DNA of 64,000 nt, taken from contig NZ_JBBCGP010000001.1 in NCBI RefSeq assembly GCF_037200945.1, positions 2,850,501 to 2,914,500 of the forward strand, given 5' to 3'. Source of the stretch: Methylovirgula sp. (lineage in GTDB: Bacteria > Pseudomonadota > Alphaproteobacteria > Rhizobiales > Beijerinckiaceae). The position numbers and the translations under genes were made by a program. Below the pieces are notes generated by a model. It saw only the letters and a list, made by a program, of their open reading frames with translations, was not told where the DNA came from and did no database searches. Shown piece after piece: positions 33,907 to 43,397 of the stretch. The number at the start of each line of letters is the position of its first letter. Position 1 is the stretch's first letter.

Positions 33907-36900
33907 ATGCGCCCGCCGGCCTTGCTGCGCAGTCCGCTCCGTCCGCAATTCACGCTTCTGGTCTGGCTCACCCAGCGTCTCGTCGGCTCGATCACGGGCC
34001 TGGTGCTGATCGTCGTTCTCGCGGTCGGTTCTTTCGTTATTTACGAGGCGAAGGGGCCGATTGCGATCGGCGGCCTTGGCACCCGTATCGCCAATGCGCT
34101 GAATGCCAGGATCGGCCCGGCCTACGCCGTCAAACTTGGCACGGTATCCGTCACAACGCATGGTCTCGGGCCGACGCTTTCGATCGAAAACCTGACCCTG
34201 ATCAGCCGCGGCGGCGCCACGATCATCACGGCGCCTCGCGCCGAAGTTTCGGTCGATCTCATCTCGCTGCTGTATGGCAAGGTGGTGCCGAAGCGTCTCG
34301 AAGTCTTCGGTATCGAGGTACGGCTTATCCTTTTGCCGGATGGATCGCTGGCTGTTTCAGCCGCCAATGGCTCGCAGCAGATGCTACCGCTATCCGGCTC
34401 GCTCGGCGCGGCGATGACGCCGCCTGTGTCCGCCACAGTGCCCAGCGCTCCCGTTTTGCCGGGAACGCCGGGCATGGCGCGCCAACGCTCGCTTGCCATG
34501 AAGCGTATTGCCGCCGCGATGCGTCTTCTCATCGATGCAGCGACGCGCCCGAGCGGGCCGATCGCGGCGATCGATCGCGTCGCGATCTCAGAGGGCCGGT
34601 TTGTCATCGACGACAAGCTGAACAATGAGACGAAACATTACGACGGTTTGCACCTCTCCCTCGAGAAAGCCGGGGGCGGTACGAATTTCGATCTTTCTGC
34701 ACAGGGACCGAATGGGCCCTGGTCAATTTCGGCGCGCGCTGCGGGACGGCCAAATTCAGATCGCAGACTCGATTTCGATTTCAAGAACATCACCATCGAC
34801 GAACTCTCGCTTGTCAGCGGTGCGCGTGACATCGGCGCGGATTTCGACATGCCGGTGTCGAGCCACCTGACCGTGGCGCTCGACGCCAAAGGCCAATTGA
34901 CCGATGTTGATGGCAAGGTTCATTTCGATCCCGGCTACCTGCGCTTCGACGATCCAAACGATGAGCCGAGGTTGATCGATACGATCGATGCGGCGTTTCA
35001 TTGGGACGGCACACAACGCAGGATCATCATCGATGGCGCGCGGCTGAAAACCGGCGATACAGATCTCGCGATGCACGGCGCGGTTACGCCGCCGGTTCGC
35101 GAGGGAGATGCGTGGCTCGTCAATTTCGCCAATTCGCGACGCGGCATCTACGGCGCCGAGCGTCCCGGCGAGGACAAAGTCTACTTCGATCACATCGGTT
35201 TCCAAGGCCGCCTCGCGCTCGAAGACAAGGTTTTCAATATCGATCGTTTCGCCTTCAGCGGGCCAAATAATGGCTTCGCCATGGCCGGTGTGGTCGATTG
35301 GAAGAACGGCGCGCATATGAGCCTCGGAGCGTCGCTCTCGCCGACGCCAGCGACGGTCGTTATGCGGCTCTGGCCATCGTTCATGGCGGCAGATATCCGC
35401 TCATGGTTCCTTGCGCATGTCGAGGGTGGCACGATCGAACACGGCACGCTGCGCATGAATTACGACGGCGCGATGATCGATCACATGCGCCATCAATATC
35501 CGCCGCCAGATCCCGCCCTGGCAATCGATTTCACGGTTTCACGCGGCAAGCTGACTTTCCTCAAGGGCGTGCCGCCGCTCGAGAACGTCGAGGGTGCGGC
35601 TCATATCACGGGGCGTACGTCGACATTCACTGCGTCGACCGGCACCATGCAGGTGGGCTCGACCGGAACGCTCGCGCTTTCAAATGGCAGTTTCCATATC
35701 CAGCATGCGGAGATCAGGCCGACACCGGCGCAGTTTTCGGGCCGTGTCGCCGGCAATATCGAGGCGGTGGGCGCATTGCTCAAACTCGACGCGCTGAAGC
35801 CCTTCGTCTCGCTGCCCGTCGACCCCAGCCGACTCAAAGGCAATATCGATGGCATGCTGGGGATCGATCTCAAGCTTGGGCCGGGATCAGATCCGAAGAA
35901 GGACTTCAAGCTCAATGTCGATGCGGCGGCGACGCAATTCGCGGCTGAAAAGCTCTTGGGCAATCAGGATCTCAATGACGCCACGCTGAGGATCACCGTC
36001 AACGACGCCGGTCTGCACGCTTGGGGCAAAGGCCATTGCCTTGGGGGCACGGCCGATATCGACGTCACGCGTCCGGTTGGCGCGACGATTGGCAAGGCCG
36101 TCGTCTCGATGTCGATGGACGATGCCGCGCGCGCCAAACAGGGGCTCGCGATGCTGCCCGGCCTTTCCGGGCCAGTCGGTATGCACATCACCTCACCGCT
36201 TGGCGCGACGGGGCCGCTCACGGCGCAGATCGATGTCGATCTTGCGAAGGCTGAAATTGACGGCCTTGGAATCACCAAAGCGGCTGGCCGCCCCGGCAAA
36301 GCAAGCTTCGATCTCACGGTCGGGGATGATCACACGATGACGCTTGATCCGCTCGTCGTCGATGCGGGCGGCGCGATGATCAAAGGTGCCGTCAAGATCG
36401 GCGCGCCCGACGATCCCGCGCAATTTTCAGCGCACCTGACACAGGTTCGGCTCTCGCCCGGCGACGATGCGCACGTCGATCTTTCGAAAACCGGCGACAC
36501 TGTGAAGGTCGTCATCCGCGCCGCGTCCTTTGACGGCCGGCCATATTTGAAGACACTCACGTTGTCGCATGCCGATGAGATCGTCGGCGCGGAAGCTGCG
36601 CCGCACAAGGCCAAGCCGCGGGCAGCCGCCCATGTGTTGGCGAAGACCGCGTCCGATCTCAATATCGACGTCGCGATGAAAGCGGACAAGCTTACCGGCT
36701 TCAATGACGTCGCGATGACGAATGTGGACCTGCATCTCGTCAAGGACAGCCAGACGCTCAAGCAATTCTCGCTTGCCGGCCGTTTTGGCCGACGCGCGAC
36801 GATCGTAGGCCATCTCGACCATGCCGGTACGCCGTCGCCGCAGCTCGATCTGACGACCGATAACGCCGGCGGTCTGCTCGCGTTTGTCGATCTTTATAAA

Positions 36901-37494
36901 CATATGAAGGGCGGTTCGCTCAATGTTGCGATGCGACTGGGCAAGGATGCGATGGCGGGCTCGTTCGTCGTCAACAATTTCGTGCTCGCCGACGAGCCGG
37001 CGTTGCGTCGACTGGTGACTGAGAACGTACCGCGGAATTCGGAACAGGCCGGTACACCGCAATTCGATCCGGATGCCGTGCCATTTCGCCATCTACAAGT
37101 GAACTTCCAGCGCGCCGAGAGCCGCCTCGATATCAGCGACGGTGTCATCTACGGCTCGCAAATTGGTGTCACCGCGAATGGTTGGCTCGATTTCGCCGCT
37201 GGCCGGGTCGATCTGCAAGGCACTTTCGTGCCCGCCTATGACGTGAACAATTTCTTCACAAAAATTCCGTTCTTCGGTCTTTTCGCCGGCGGCACGAACG
37301 AAGGGCTCTTTGCGGTCAATTATCACATCACCGGATCGCCGCGTCAGCCGACGCTGAACATCAATCCGTTCTCCATTGCGCCGGGAATCCTGCGCAAGAT
37401 TTTTGGATCGATCGATTTGAGCAGCCCGGACAATTCCGCTGAACCGTCGCCGGAAGCGACGCCACCGATGCCGGGCGAGGAAGACGGCCGATAG
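33907..37494 (+). CDS. Large AsmA-like/DUF3971 envelope protein
   Basis: About 1195 residues. ATG at 33907 puts the membrane helix (ITGLVLIVVLAVGSFVIYEA) near residue 28; the frame is open back to a TTG at 33727. A long periplasmic beta-rich chain follows with DUF3971 and an AsmA-like C-terminal region (YGSQIGVTANGWLDFAAGRV, then NINPFSIAPGILRKIFG). This is the layout of YhdP/TamB-type bridge proteins thought to move phospholipids to the outer membrane; exact function here is inferred. It neighbours bcp and tyrS, as in other Rhizobiales. Confidence 0.8.
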   Translation: MRPPALLRSPLRPQFTLLVWLTQRLVGSITGLVLIVVLAVGSFVIYEAKGPIAIGGLGTRIANALNARIGPAYAVKLGTVSVTTHGLGPTLSIENLTLISRGGATIITAPRAEVSVDLISLLYGKVVPKRLEVFGIEVRLILLPDGSLAVSAANGSQQMLPLSGSLGAAMTPPVSATVPSAPVLPGTPGMARQRSLAMKRIAAAMRLLIDAATRPSGPIAAIDRVAISEGRFVIDDKLNNETKHYDGLHLSLEKAGGGTNFDLSAQGPNGPWSISARAAGRPNSDRRLDFDFKNITIDELSLVSGARDIGADFDMPVSSHLTVALDAKGQLTDVDGKVHFDPGYLRFDDPNDEPRLIDTIDAAFHWDGTQRRIIIDGARLKTGDTDLAMHGAVTPPVREGDAWLVNFANSRRGIYGAERPGEDKVYFDHIGFQGRLALEDKVFNIDRFAFSGPNNGFAMAGVVDWKNGAHMSLGASLSPTPATVVMRLWPSFMAADIRSWFLAHVEGGTIEHGTLRMNYDGAMIDHMRHQYPPPDPALAIDFTVSRGKLTFLKGVPPLENVEGAAHITGRTSTFTASTGTMQVGSTGTLALSNGSFHIQHAEIRPTPAQFSGRVAGNIEAVGALLKLDALKPFVSLPVDPSRLKGNIDGMLGIDLKLGPGSDPKKDFKLNVDAAATQFAAEKLLGNQDLNDATLRITVNDAGLHAWGKGHCLGGTADIDVTRPVGATIGKAVVSMSMDDAARAKQGLAMLPGLSGPVGMHITSPLGATGPLTAQIDVDLAKAEIDGLGITKAAGRPGKASFDLTVGDDHTMTLDPLVVDAGGAMIKGAVKIGAPDDPAQFSAHLTQVRLSPGDDAHVDLSKTGDTVKVVIRAASFDGRPYLKTLTLSHADEIVGAEAAPHKAKPRAAAHVLAKTASDLNIDVAMKADKLTGFNDVAMTNVDLHLVKDSQTLKQFSLAGRFGRRATIVGHLDHAGTPSPQLDLTTDNAGGLLAFVDLYKHMKGGSLNVAMRLGKDAMAGSFVVNNFVLADEPALRRLVTENVPRNSEQAGTPQFDPDAVPFRHLQVNFQRAESRLDISDGVIYGSQIGVTANGWLDFAAGRVDLQGTFVPAYDVNNFFTKIPFFGLFAGGTNEGLFAVNYHITGSPRQPTLNINPFSIAPGILRKIFGSIDLSSPDNSAEPSPEATPPMPGEEDGR

Positions 37495-37508
37495 CGCGGG
37501 CGGCGTGT

Positions 37509-38771
37509 TTATGCGTCCGGCTTCAGCAACACATGTTTCTTCTTGCCGAGCGAAAGTTTGATGGCGCCGTCGATCAAGTCGTCGGAATTGAGCGTCGCGC
37601 GCTCGTCAGTCACCGTCGCATCGTTGATTTTCAGCCCGCCACCTTTGACCTGCCGACGCGCCTCGCCGGTTGAGGCGACAAGACCGGCTTTGACGAAAGC
37701 CGACAGCACGCCGAGTCCGGTTTCGAGTTCTTCGCGGGCGACATCGACGCTCGGCAGACTGGCGGCGGCAAGGCCGTCTTCGAAGGTCTGGCGCGCAGTT
37801 TCGGCGGCCTGTTCCGCTGGCGCACGGCCATGCACCATCGCCGTCGCTTCCGTCGCGAGAATTTTCTTCGCTTCGTTGATGTCGGCATCGCGCAACGCGG
37901 CAAGCCGCGCAATTTCGCTCAGCGGCAATTCGGTGAACAGTTTCAGGAAGCGCGCGACGTCACCATCCTCGCAATTGCGCCAATATTGCCAATAATCGTA
38001 GATCGAAAGTATATTTGCATCGAGCCACACTGCGCCCTGCGCCGTCTTGCCCATCTTGGCGCCGGAGGCAGTGGCGAGCAGCGGCGATGTCAGCGCGTAG
38101 AGCTGCGGCGTGCCGAGCCGCCGGCCGAGATCGATACCGGTGACGATATTGCCCCATTGGTCTGAGCCGCCCATTTGCAGCGTCACGTTGTGGCGTCGAT
38201 TCAATTCGACGAAATCGTAGGCCTGCAGGCACATGTAATTAAATTCGAGGAACGAGAGTTCGTGTTCGCGCTCGAGCCGCAACTTGACGGAGTCCATCGC
38301 CAGCATACGGTTGACGGAAAAGTGGCGACCCACGTCGCGAAGAAAATTCACGTAGTTGAGGCCGAGCAGCCAGTCGGCATTGTCGGCCATGATGGCGTCG
38401 TGCTTCTCAGCGCCGAAGGTCAGAAATTTAGCGAAAACTTGTTTAATGCCAGCCTTGTTGGCTTCGATCGTCTCTTCGGTCAGAAGCTTGCGGCTTTCGT
38501 CCTTGCCCGAAGGATCGCCGACGCGCGTCGTGCCGCCACCCATCAGTGCGATCGGTTTGCCGCCGGTCTTCTGCAGCCAGCGCAGCATCATAATCTGGAC
38601 GAGCGAGCCGACATGTAGCGAGGCCGCGGTGCAATCGAAGCCGATATAGGCGACCAGATCGCCGCTTTTGGCCTTTTCGTCGAGGCCGGCAAGATCGGAG
38701 CACTGATGCAGAAAGCCGCGCTCGGAGAGAACGGATAGAAAATCGGATGTCGGACGGAAAGCTTCGGACAC
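37509..38771 (-). CDS. tyrS: Tyrosyl-tRNA synthetase
   Basis: Charges tRNA-Tyr; 420 residues, the normal length. Class I motifs: YIGFDCTAASLHVGSLVQI (HIGH-like HVGS) and SGAKMGKTAQG (KMSKS-like). MGGSDQWGNIVTGIDL is the tyrosine/tRNA-binding signature. A C-terminal S4 RNA-binding domain follows (EARRQVKGGGLKINDATVTD). Divergent from anmK across a short ParA-like gene. Confidence 0.97.
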   Translation of the reverse strand: MSEAFRPTSDFLSVLSERGFLHQCSDLAGLDEKAKSGDLVAYIGFDCTAASLHVGSLVQIMMLRWLQKTGGKPIALMGGGTTRVGDPSGKDESRKLLTEETIEANKAGIKQVFAKFLTFGAEKHDAIMADNADWLLGLNYVNFLRDVGRHFSVNRMLAMDSVKLRLEREHELSFLEFNYMCLQAYDFVELNRRHNVTLQMGGSDQWGNIVTGIDLGRRLGTPQLYALTSPLLATASGAKMGKTAQGAVWLDANILSIYDYWQYWRNCEDGDVARFLKLFTELPLSEIARLAALRDADINEAKKILATEATAMVHGRAPAEQAAETARQTFEDGLAAASLPSVDVAREELETGLGVLSAFVKAGLVASTGEARRQVKGGGLKINDATVTDERATLNSDDLIDGAIKLSLGKKKHVLLKPDA

Positions 38772-38839
38772 GGAACCCTGCGCAATTGAGAAAGCGCGCG
38801 GACCCTAATCCGCGCTGCCGCCGGGTCAAGAGCGTCGCG

Positions 38840-39478
38840 CTAGCCGAAGACCCGCGTCAGCATGGCGGCGCTCGTGCCCTCGGCGATCTCGCGCAAATAA
38901 TGGTTCGAGGCTTCGAGGCCGGTGCCGCCGTGATCGAACTCCGACTGAAGACCGTCGCGCAGGCCCCAGGCGGCCGGCAGAAGGGCAAACCCCTCCGTCT
39001 CGATTCTCTGCTGCGCCTGCGCGATCTGGCGCTCGGAACGGCCGGTTTTGGACAGGATCAGCGCGATTTTGCCGTCGGCGCCCTGGCGCGCCAGGCGGCG
39101 GGCGAGGCCCAGGGTTGGACGCAGGTCGTCCTCCGATGTGCCGGTGGGCAGGAAGACGACGGAGCTTTCCTCCGCAACCTCCTTCGTCAGGTCGTCGGCG
39201 AGGCCGCGGGTGTCAGCGACAATGAGATCGAAATTCTCTTCGGTCTTGCGCAGCTTTTTCAGGCTCTTGAAGGAGCGCACATCGAGCTCGGGCTCGACGT
39301 TGCGGCGCAGCCGCGTGGCATTCCATTCGACGCAGGTCAATTGCTCGAGGTCGAAGTCGGCGAGCAAAACCTTCTGCCCGGCGCGCGCCGCCGCAACGCT
39401 GAGAAGCCGCGCCAAGCTGCTCTTGCCGACGCCGCCCTTCTGCCCGACGAAGGAAACGAGGCTCAGTTCTTTCTTCAT
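38840..39478 (-). CDS. ParA-like ATPase
   Basis: 212 residues with a deviant Walker A (FVGQKGGVGKSSLARLLSVA), the ADFDLEQL switch and the DLIVADTRGLADDL Walker-B-like region, all typical of ParA/MinD-type ATPases. There is no ParB gene next to it and the protein is short, so it is an orphan ParA rather than the chromosome-segregation pair. Possible roles are positioning of a protein cargo; none can be shown here. Confidence 0.8.
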   Translation of the reverse strand: MKKELSLVSFVGQKGGVGKSSLARLLSVAAARAGQKVLLADFDLEQLTCVEWNATRLRRNVEPELDVRSFKSLKKLRKTEENFDLIVADTRGLADDLTKEVAEESSVVFLPTGTSEDDLRPTLGLARRLARQGADGKIALILSKTGRSERQIAQAQQRIETEGFALLPAAWGLRDGLQSEFDHGGTGLEASNHYLREIAEGTSAAMLTRVFG

Positions 39479-39596
39479 TCATTGGATACTGGGGAATCGC
39501 CGGGCCGGTGCAAGTATTTTGAGGGTCGCGTCGTAGCAATCGCTTTTTTTACGGTGGATTGTCATAATGGGTCTTATGAAGTTTCGGGGGAACACA

Positions 39597-40703
39597 ATGA
39601 TCCGCGCGCTTGGTCTGATGAGCGGCACCTCGCTCGATGGGATCGACGTTGCGGTGATCGCGACTGATGGGGCTGCGGACGTGATGCCGGGACCAGCCCG
39701 CTCCTTCGCCTATAGCGATGATGATCGCGCGCTCTTGCGGGCGGCTTTGGCGGCCGCGGAGGGTTTGCCGGCCGATCCCGCCACGCGCGCCGCGCGTCCC
39801 GGTGTGCTGAGCGAAGCTGAGGCACGCGTCACCCTGCGCCACGCCGAAGCGGTTCGCGATTTTCTCGCGGCGGAAAGCATTGATCCCGCTTCGATAGATG
39901 TCATCGGGTTTCACGGCCAGACCGTGATTCACCGTCCGGACGCGCATTTCACCGTGCAGATTGGCGACGGGGCGGCGCTGGCGCGTGAGACGGGCCGGCC
40001 TGTGGCCTTCGATTTCCGCGCTGCCGATGTCGCAGCCGGCGGGCAGGGCGCGCCGCTAGTGCCGATCTACCACAGCGCGCTCGTCAAGGCGGCGGGGTTC
40101 GATGAGGCGGTCGTCGTGGTCAACGTCGGCGGCGTTGCCAACCTCACCTATGTCGACGACGGGCCGCCGATCGCTTTCGATACAGGGCCAGGCAACGCGC
40201 TGATCGACGACATGATGTTTTCGCGCGCCGGCGAGAAGATGGATATCGGCGGAACAACGGCCGCCGAGGGCAAGATCGATTTCACCGCTTTGGCCGAAAT
40301 GTTGGCCCATCCGTATTTTGCGCTGCCGCCGCCGAAGTCGCTCGATCGCAATGCCTTCTCAAGCAGCCGCGTCGCGAATTTGCCATTGCCGGATGCGGTT
40401 GCAACGCTGACGGCGCTGACCGCGCATAGTATCGTGCGCGGCATCGACCTTTTGCCGAAAGAGCCCAAACTTGTCGTGCTGAGCGGCGGCGGCGTGCATA
40501 ACCTCACGTTGCGTTGGCAGTTGATGCAGCTTCTGCCCTGCGGCCTCGTCACCGCCGACAGGCTCGGCTGGTCAGCCGATGCAATGGAGGCGCAGGCCTT
40601 TGCCTATCTTGCCGTGCGGCGGCTCAAGAACCTGCCGATTACCTTTCCGACGACCACGGGCGTGGCGCAGCCGCTCGAGGGCGGCCGTCTTCTCATAGCG
40701 TAG
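39597..40703 (+). CDS. anmK: Anhydro-N-acetylmuramic acid kinase
   Basis: Phosphorylates anhydro-MurNAc from cell-wall recycling to MurNAc-6-phosphate. 368 residues from the ATG at 39597, chosen for the GGGGGAAC site. Motifs: GLMSGTSLDGIDVA (ATP/substrate loop), GFHGQTVIHRPD, VNVGGVANLTYV, FDTGPGNALIDD and the late LSGGGVHNLTL. Its link with MltG and M23 in this window is functional (wall turnover), not positional. Confidence 0.95.
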   Translation: MIRALGLMSGTSLDGIDVAVIATDGAADVMPGPARSFAYSDDDRALLRAALAAAEGLPADPATRAARPGVLSEAEARVTLRHAEAVRDFLAAESIDPASIDVIGFHGQTVIHRPDAHFTVQIGDGAALARETGRPVAFDFRAADVAAGGQGAPLVPIYHSALVKAAGFDEAVVVVNVGGVANLTYVDDGPPIAFDTGPGNALIDDMMFSRAGEKMDIGGTTAAEGKIDFTALAEMLAHPYFALPPPKSLDRNAFSSSRVANLPLPDAVATLTALTAHSIVRGIDLLPKEPKLVVLSGGGVHNLTLRWQLMQLLPCGLVTADRLGWSADAMEAQAFAYLAVRRLKNLPITFPTTTGVAQPLEGGRLLIA

Positions 40704-40825
40704 TGGTTCACGCAGAATTGGCACCTTTCGGCTGGGAGGCATGAACCGCCGCCACACAAATAATACGATCCGCGCCCACATTGGCTTCGGCCATATCCGG
40801 CCACGATCTGATGCGAGGGACTGCC

Positions 40826-41392
40826 ATGCCACGCCTGACGCCCATCCCGCCTGCCGACCTGAGCGCCGAGCAACGCCCGCTCTACGACGACATGAAGGAA
40901 GGTATCGAGAAGAATTTTAAGGGCTTCACCGCCATTCGCGAAGATGGCGCGCTCATCGGGCCGTGGACGGCGTGGCTTGCCGAGCCGGGATTCGGCAAGG
41001 CGAGCTGGGACCTCGTCCGTGCTCTGGCCGACAAGCCGGTGCTGCCGCGCAATGTCCGTGAGGTCGCCATTCTTGTTACCGGCGCGCATTTCAAATCGGC
41101 CTACGAACTCTATGCGCATGTGCTCGTTGGCGAGATGCGCGGGCTTTCAGACGAGAAAATCTCGACGATCGTCGCCGGCCAACGCCCGGTCGATCTGACT
41201 CGCGAGGAAGGGGTCGCCTATGATTTCGCCAGCGCCCTCGTCAATGGCGGCACATTGCCGGAGCTGACCTACCACACGGCGCAGAAGATCTTTACGCCGC
41301 ATGGCGCGGCAGAACTCTCGTATCTTGTCGGCCTCTATGCACTCGTCTCGATCACGCTCAACACGTTCGATATTCCGGTGCCGGAAGTCTGA
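40826..41392 (+). CDS. Carboxymuconolactone decarboxylase-like (AhpD-type fold) protein
   Basis: 188 residues from the ATG at 40826, with GAGGGA upstream. The helical core VREVAILVTGAHFKSAYELYAHVLVG is the CMD signature region, but the CxxC of AhpD is absent, so thiol-peroxidase activity is unlikely. Members of this subgroup are mostly uncharacterised; decarboxylase or hydrolase function is not shown. It ends 7 bases from the convergent Crp/Fnr gene. Confidence 0.78.
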   Translation: MPRLTPIPPADLSAEQRPLYDDMKEGIEKNFKGFTAIREDGALIGPWTAWLAEPGFGKASWDLVRALADKPVLPRNVREVAILVTGAHFKSAYELYAHVLVGEMRGLSDEKISTIVAGQRPVDLTREEGVAYDFASALVNGGTLPELTYHTAQKIFTPHGAAELSYLVGLYALVSITLNTFDIPVPEV

Positions 41393-41399
41393 TCTGCGC

Positions 41400-42155
41400 T
41401 CAGATCAGCGGGCGCGGGGGATTCTGGACTTCATCCACGCGGGCCAATGTCTTCAACGCCTGCTCATCGACAATCCGGAGGGTTCGGTCGTCAAGTTCGA
41501 TCGAACCCGCCTTGCGCAGCTTCTGCAATGTCTTGTTGGTGTGGACGACCGAAAGACCAAGCGTATCGGCAAGATGGCTCTGCCGCATGGGCATGACGAG
41601 CCGGTTGCGTTTCGTCATGCCCAGCTCACGCGCCTTATCGAAAAGATACCACAAGAGGTAGGCGACGCGTTCGATCGCGCTTCGGCGGCCGAGCGATAGA
41701 ATCTGTTCGTCGAGCGAGCGCTCCTGGCTCGCTGCAAGCCATGTCATGTTGTAGGCGAGCTGCGTATCGGCGGCGAAAAATTCCCAAAGTTTGTCGCGCG
41801 GGAAAACGCAGAGGACCGTATCCGTCAGAGCCTCGATTCCATGGCCCATCATGTCCGACATCGCGGCCTGGAGGCCAAGAAAATCTCCGGGCAGCGCGTA
41901 ATTGATGATTTGCCGGCGCCCGTCTTCCAGCGTCTTGTAGCGGAAGGCCCAGCCTGACAGCACGGTGAACAGATGGCTCGCGCGAGCTTGTTCAAGCAAT
42001 ATAGAAGCGCCGGGCGCGACGGTGAGTTCGCCAATTTTGAATGTTTGTACCACACTCACGTCGATGAGCTTTCCGGCGAAAACGGGCAACGGCCGCAAAG
42101 GGCAATTCGCGCACGCCGTTGTCATCGCAGTTTGGCTCAGGCCGCCGCTCGTCAT
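41400..42155 (-). CDS. Crp/Fnr-family transcription regulator
   Basis: 251 residues. N-terminal Cys pair (TACANCPLRPL) resembles Fnr, but only two closely spaced Cys and one at about 115 are visible, so Fe-S binding is uncertain. A cyclic-nucleotide-binding-like barrel (GASILLEQARASHLFTVLSG, YALPGDFLGL) is followed by a Crp-type helix-turn-helix (MRQSHLADTLGLSVVHTNKT). A palindrome lies just upstream of its ATG, possibly an autoregulatory site. A histidine kinase gene is divergent from it. Confidence 0.9.
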   Translation of the reverse strand: MTSGGLSQTAMTTACANCPLRPLPVFAGKLIDVSVVQTFKIGELTVAPGASILLEQARASHLFTVLSGWAFRYKTLEDGRRQIINYALPGDFLGLQAAMSDMMGHGIEALTDTVLCVFPRDKLWEFFAADTQLAYNMTWLAASQERSLDEQILSLGRRSAIERVAYLLWYLFDKARELGMTKRNRLVMPMRQSHLADTLGLSVVHTNKTLQKLRKAGSIELDDRTLRIVDEQALKTLARVDEVQNPPRPLI

Positions 42156-42165
42156 TAGTCACTCG

Positions 42166-42178
42166 TTATCAAAGATAA
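42166..42178. promoter_or_regulatory. Palindrome TTATC-AAA-GATAA upstream of the Crp/Fnr gene
   Basis: A 13-base inverted repeat 11 bases before the crp/fnr start. It resembles, but does not match, the Fnr/FixK box TTGAT-N4-ATCAA (spacer 3 instead of 4). Candidate autoregulatory operator. Confidence 0.35.
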
Positions 42179-42302
42179 TGTCGCCCGTCGGCCCGGTGTA
42201 TTTGGGCCGTTTATACAAGGCGACGAAATTGCGCGAGGCGCAAGCCCTTCTCGTTCAGGGCATTATGTCAAAGTTAAATGACCGTTCGCCACGTCGAGGT
42301 CT

Positions 42303-43340
42303 ATGCGCCAGCCAGGCGGGGCGCGACTCAAGATGCGAGTTTTGGATCTTATTGTTGGTACGGACCAGAAGGGTTTCTGGGCCGTTCGTACTTATCTTGT
42401 CGCCCTCGAGGCCGTCGTTGTTGCCAGGTGCCTCCAGTATATATCCTGGACAGTGCTGTACCCTTTCCCGTTGCTGTTTTATTTCCCGGCCGTTTGCCTT
42501 GCAGCGCTCTATGGTGGCGCGGGGCCTGGCGCTCTTGCGGCGATTCTTTCAGGTCTGTGCGTCTTCTTTTTCGCGTGGCCGGGCGGTGATGGTGTCCACC
42601 ATTGGGCGATCGCCGAGCCGTTTGCGGCTTACGCGATCGTCACGACGATCTGCATCTTCACTTTTGATGCTGTCCGGAACGCGATTGTTGAGCTGCGGCA
42701 GCAAAATGCTGTGGCTGCCACGCAATTGCGTGAAGCGGACGGTCGGATAAAAGCGTTACGCCACCAGATGACCAATAACATGCAGGCCGTGGCGAGCCTT
42801 CTGACCTTGCAGAAAATGAAGCTGAAGACGGATCCTTGGGCGGCGGCGAGTTTGCTTGACGACGCGCGTCAAAGGGTCGTCGACATGAGCCGTATCAGCC
42901 GCCGCCTCAGTGAGCGCGCGGCTGCGGCCATGGGCTTCCGCCAATATCTGCAATTACTATGCGCCGATCTGCAATACGAAGCCGTTGTGTCGTCGCATGA
43001 AATCGTCGGTACGGTTTCTGATGATGTCGATATCACCGACGCGGAAAAATTGATGGCCGTATCTGTCTTGATCGGCGAGGCCGTCAGCAATGCGCTCAAA
43101 CACGCATTTCGCGAAAATCAAGGCGGCACCATTTCCGTCGAGATGAAACGGATCGCTGCCGATCAATGTCAGTTGATCGTTCAAGACAATGGCCGCGGCT
43201 TGCCAGAGGGACTCGACCCCGCGGCGGCAAAGACGGGCGGGTTCCTCGTCATGCAGGCCATGGCCGTACAGCTCGGCGGCAAGCTCGAACATTTGCCATC
43301 GCCGCAGGGCACGACCTTGATCGTGATTTTCGAAATCTAA
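42303..43340 (+). CDS. HisKA_2/HWE-type sensor histidine kinase
   Basis: 345 residues; ATG at 42333 is an alternative start. A DUF4118-like membrane region (LLFYFPAVCLAALYGGAGPG, then GALAAILSGLCVFFFAW) is followed by the phospho-acceptor helix LRHQMTNNMQAVASLLTLQ (H near residue 155) and a GHKL ATPase domain with N-box GEAVSNALKHAF and G-box DNGRGLPEG. No response regulator is adjacent; the divergent Crp/Fnr gene is the nearest regulator. Kinases of this type often feed general-stress phosphorelays in alphaproteobacteria. Confidence 0.85.
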   Translation: MRQPGGARLKMRVLDLIVGTDQKGFWAVRTYLVALEAVVVARCLQYISWTVLYPFPLLFYFPAVCLAALYGGAGPGALAAILSGLCVFFFAWPGGDGVHHWAIAEPFAAYAIVTTICIFTFDAVRNAIVELRQQNAVAATQLREADGRIKALRHQMTNNMQAVASLLTLQKMKLKTDPWAAASLLDDARQRVVDMSRISRRLSERAAAAMGFRQYLQLLCADLQYEAVVSSHEIVGTVSDDVDITDAEKLMAVSVLIGEAVSNALKHAFRENQGGTISVEMKRIAADQCQLIVQDNGRGLPEGLDPAAAKTGGFLVMQAMAVQLGGKLEHLPSPQGTTLIVIFEI

Positions 43341-43397
43341 TCTTTTGATCGCATTGGATTTGTCCGAAAATCGCTGTCCAGTTTTCGGTCCGATGCT

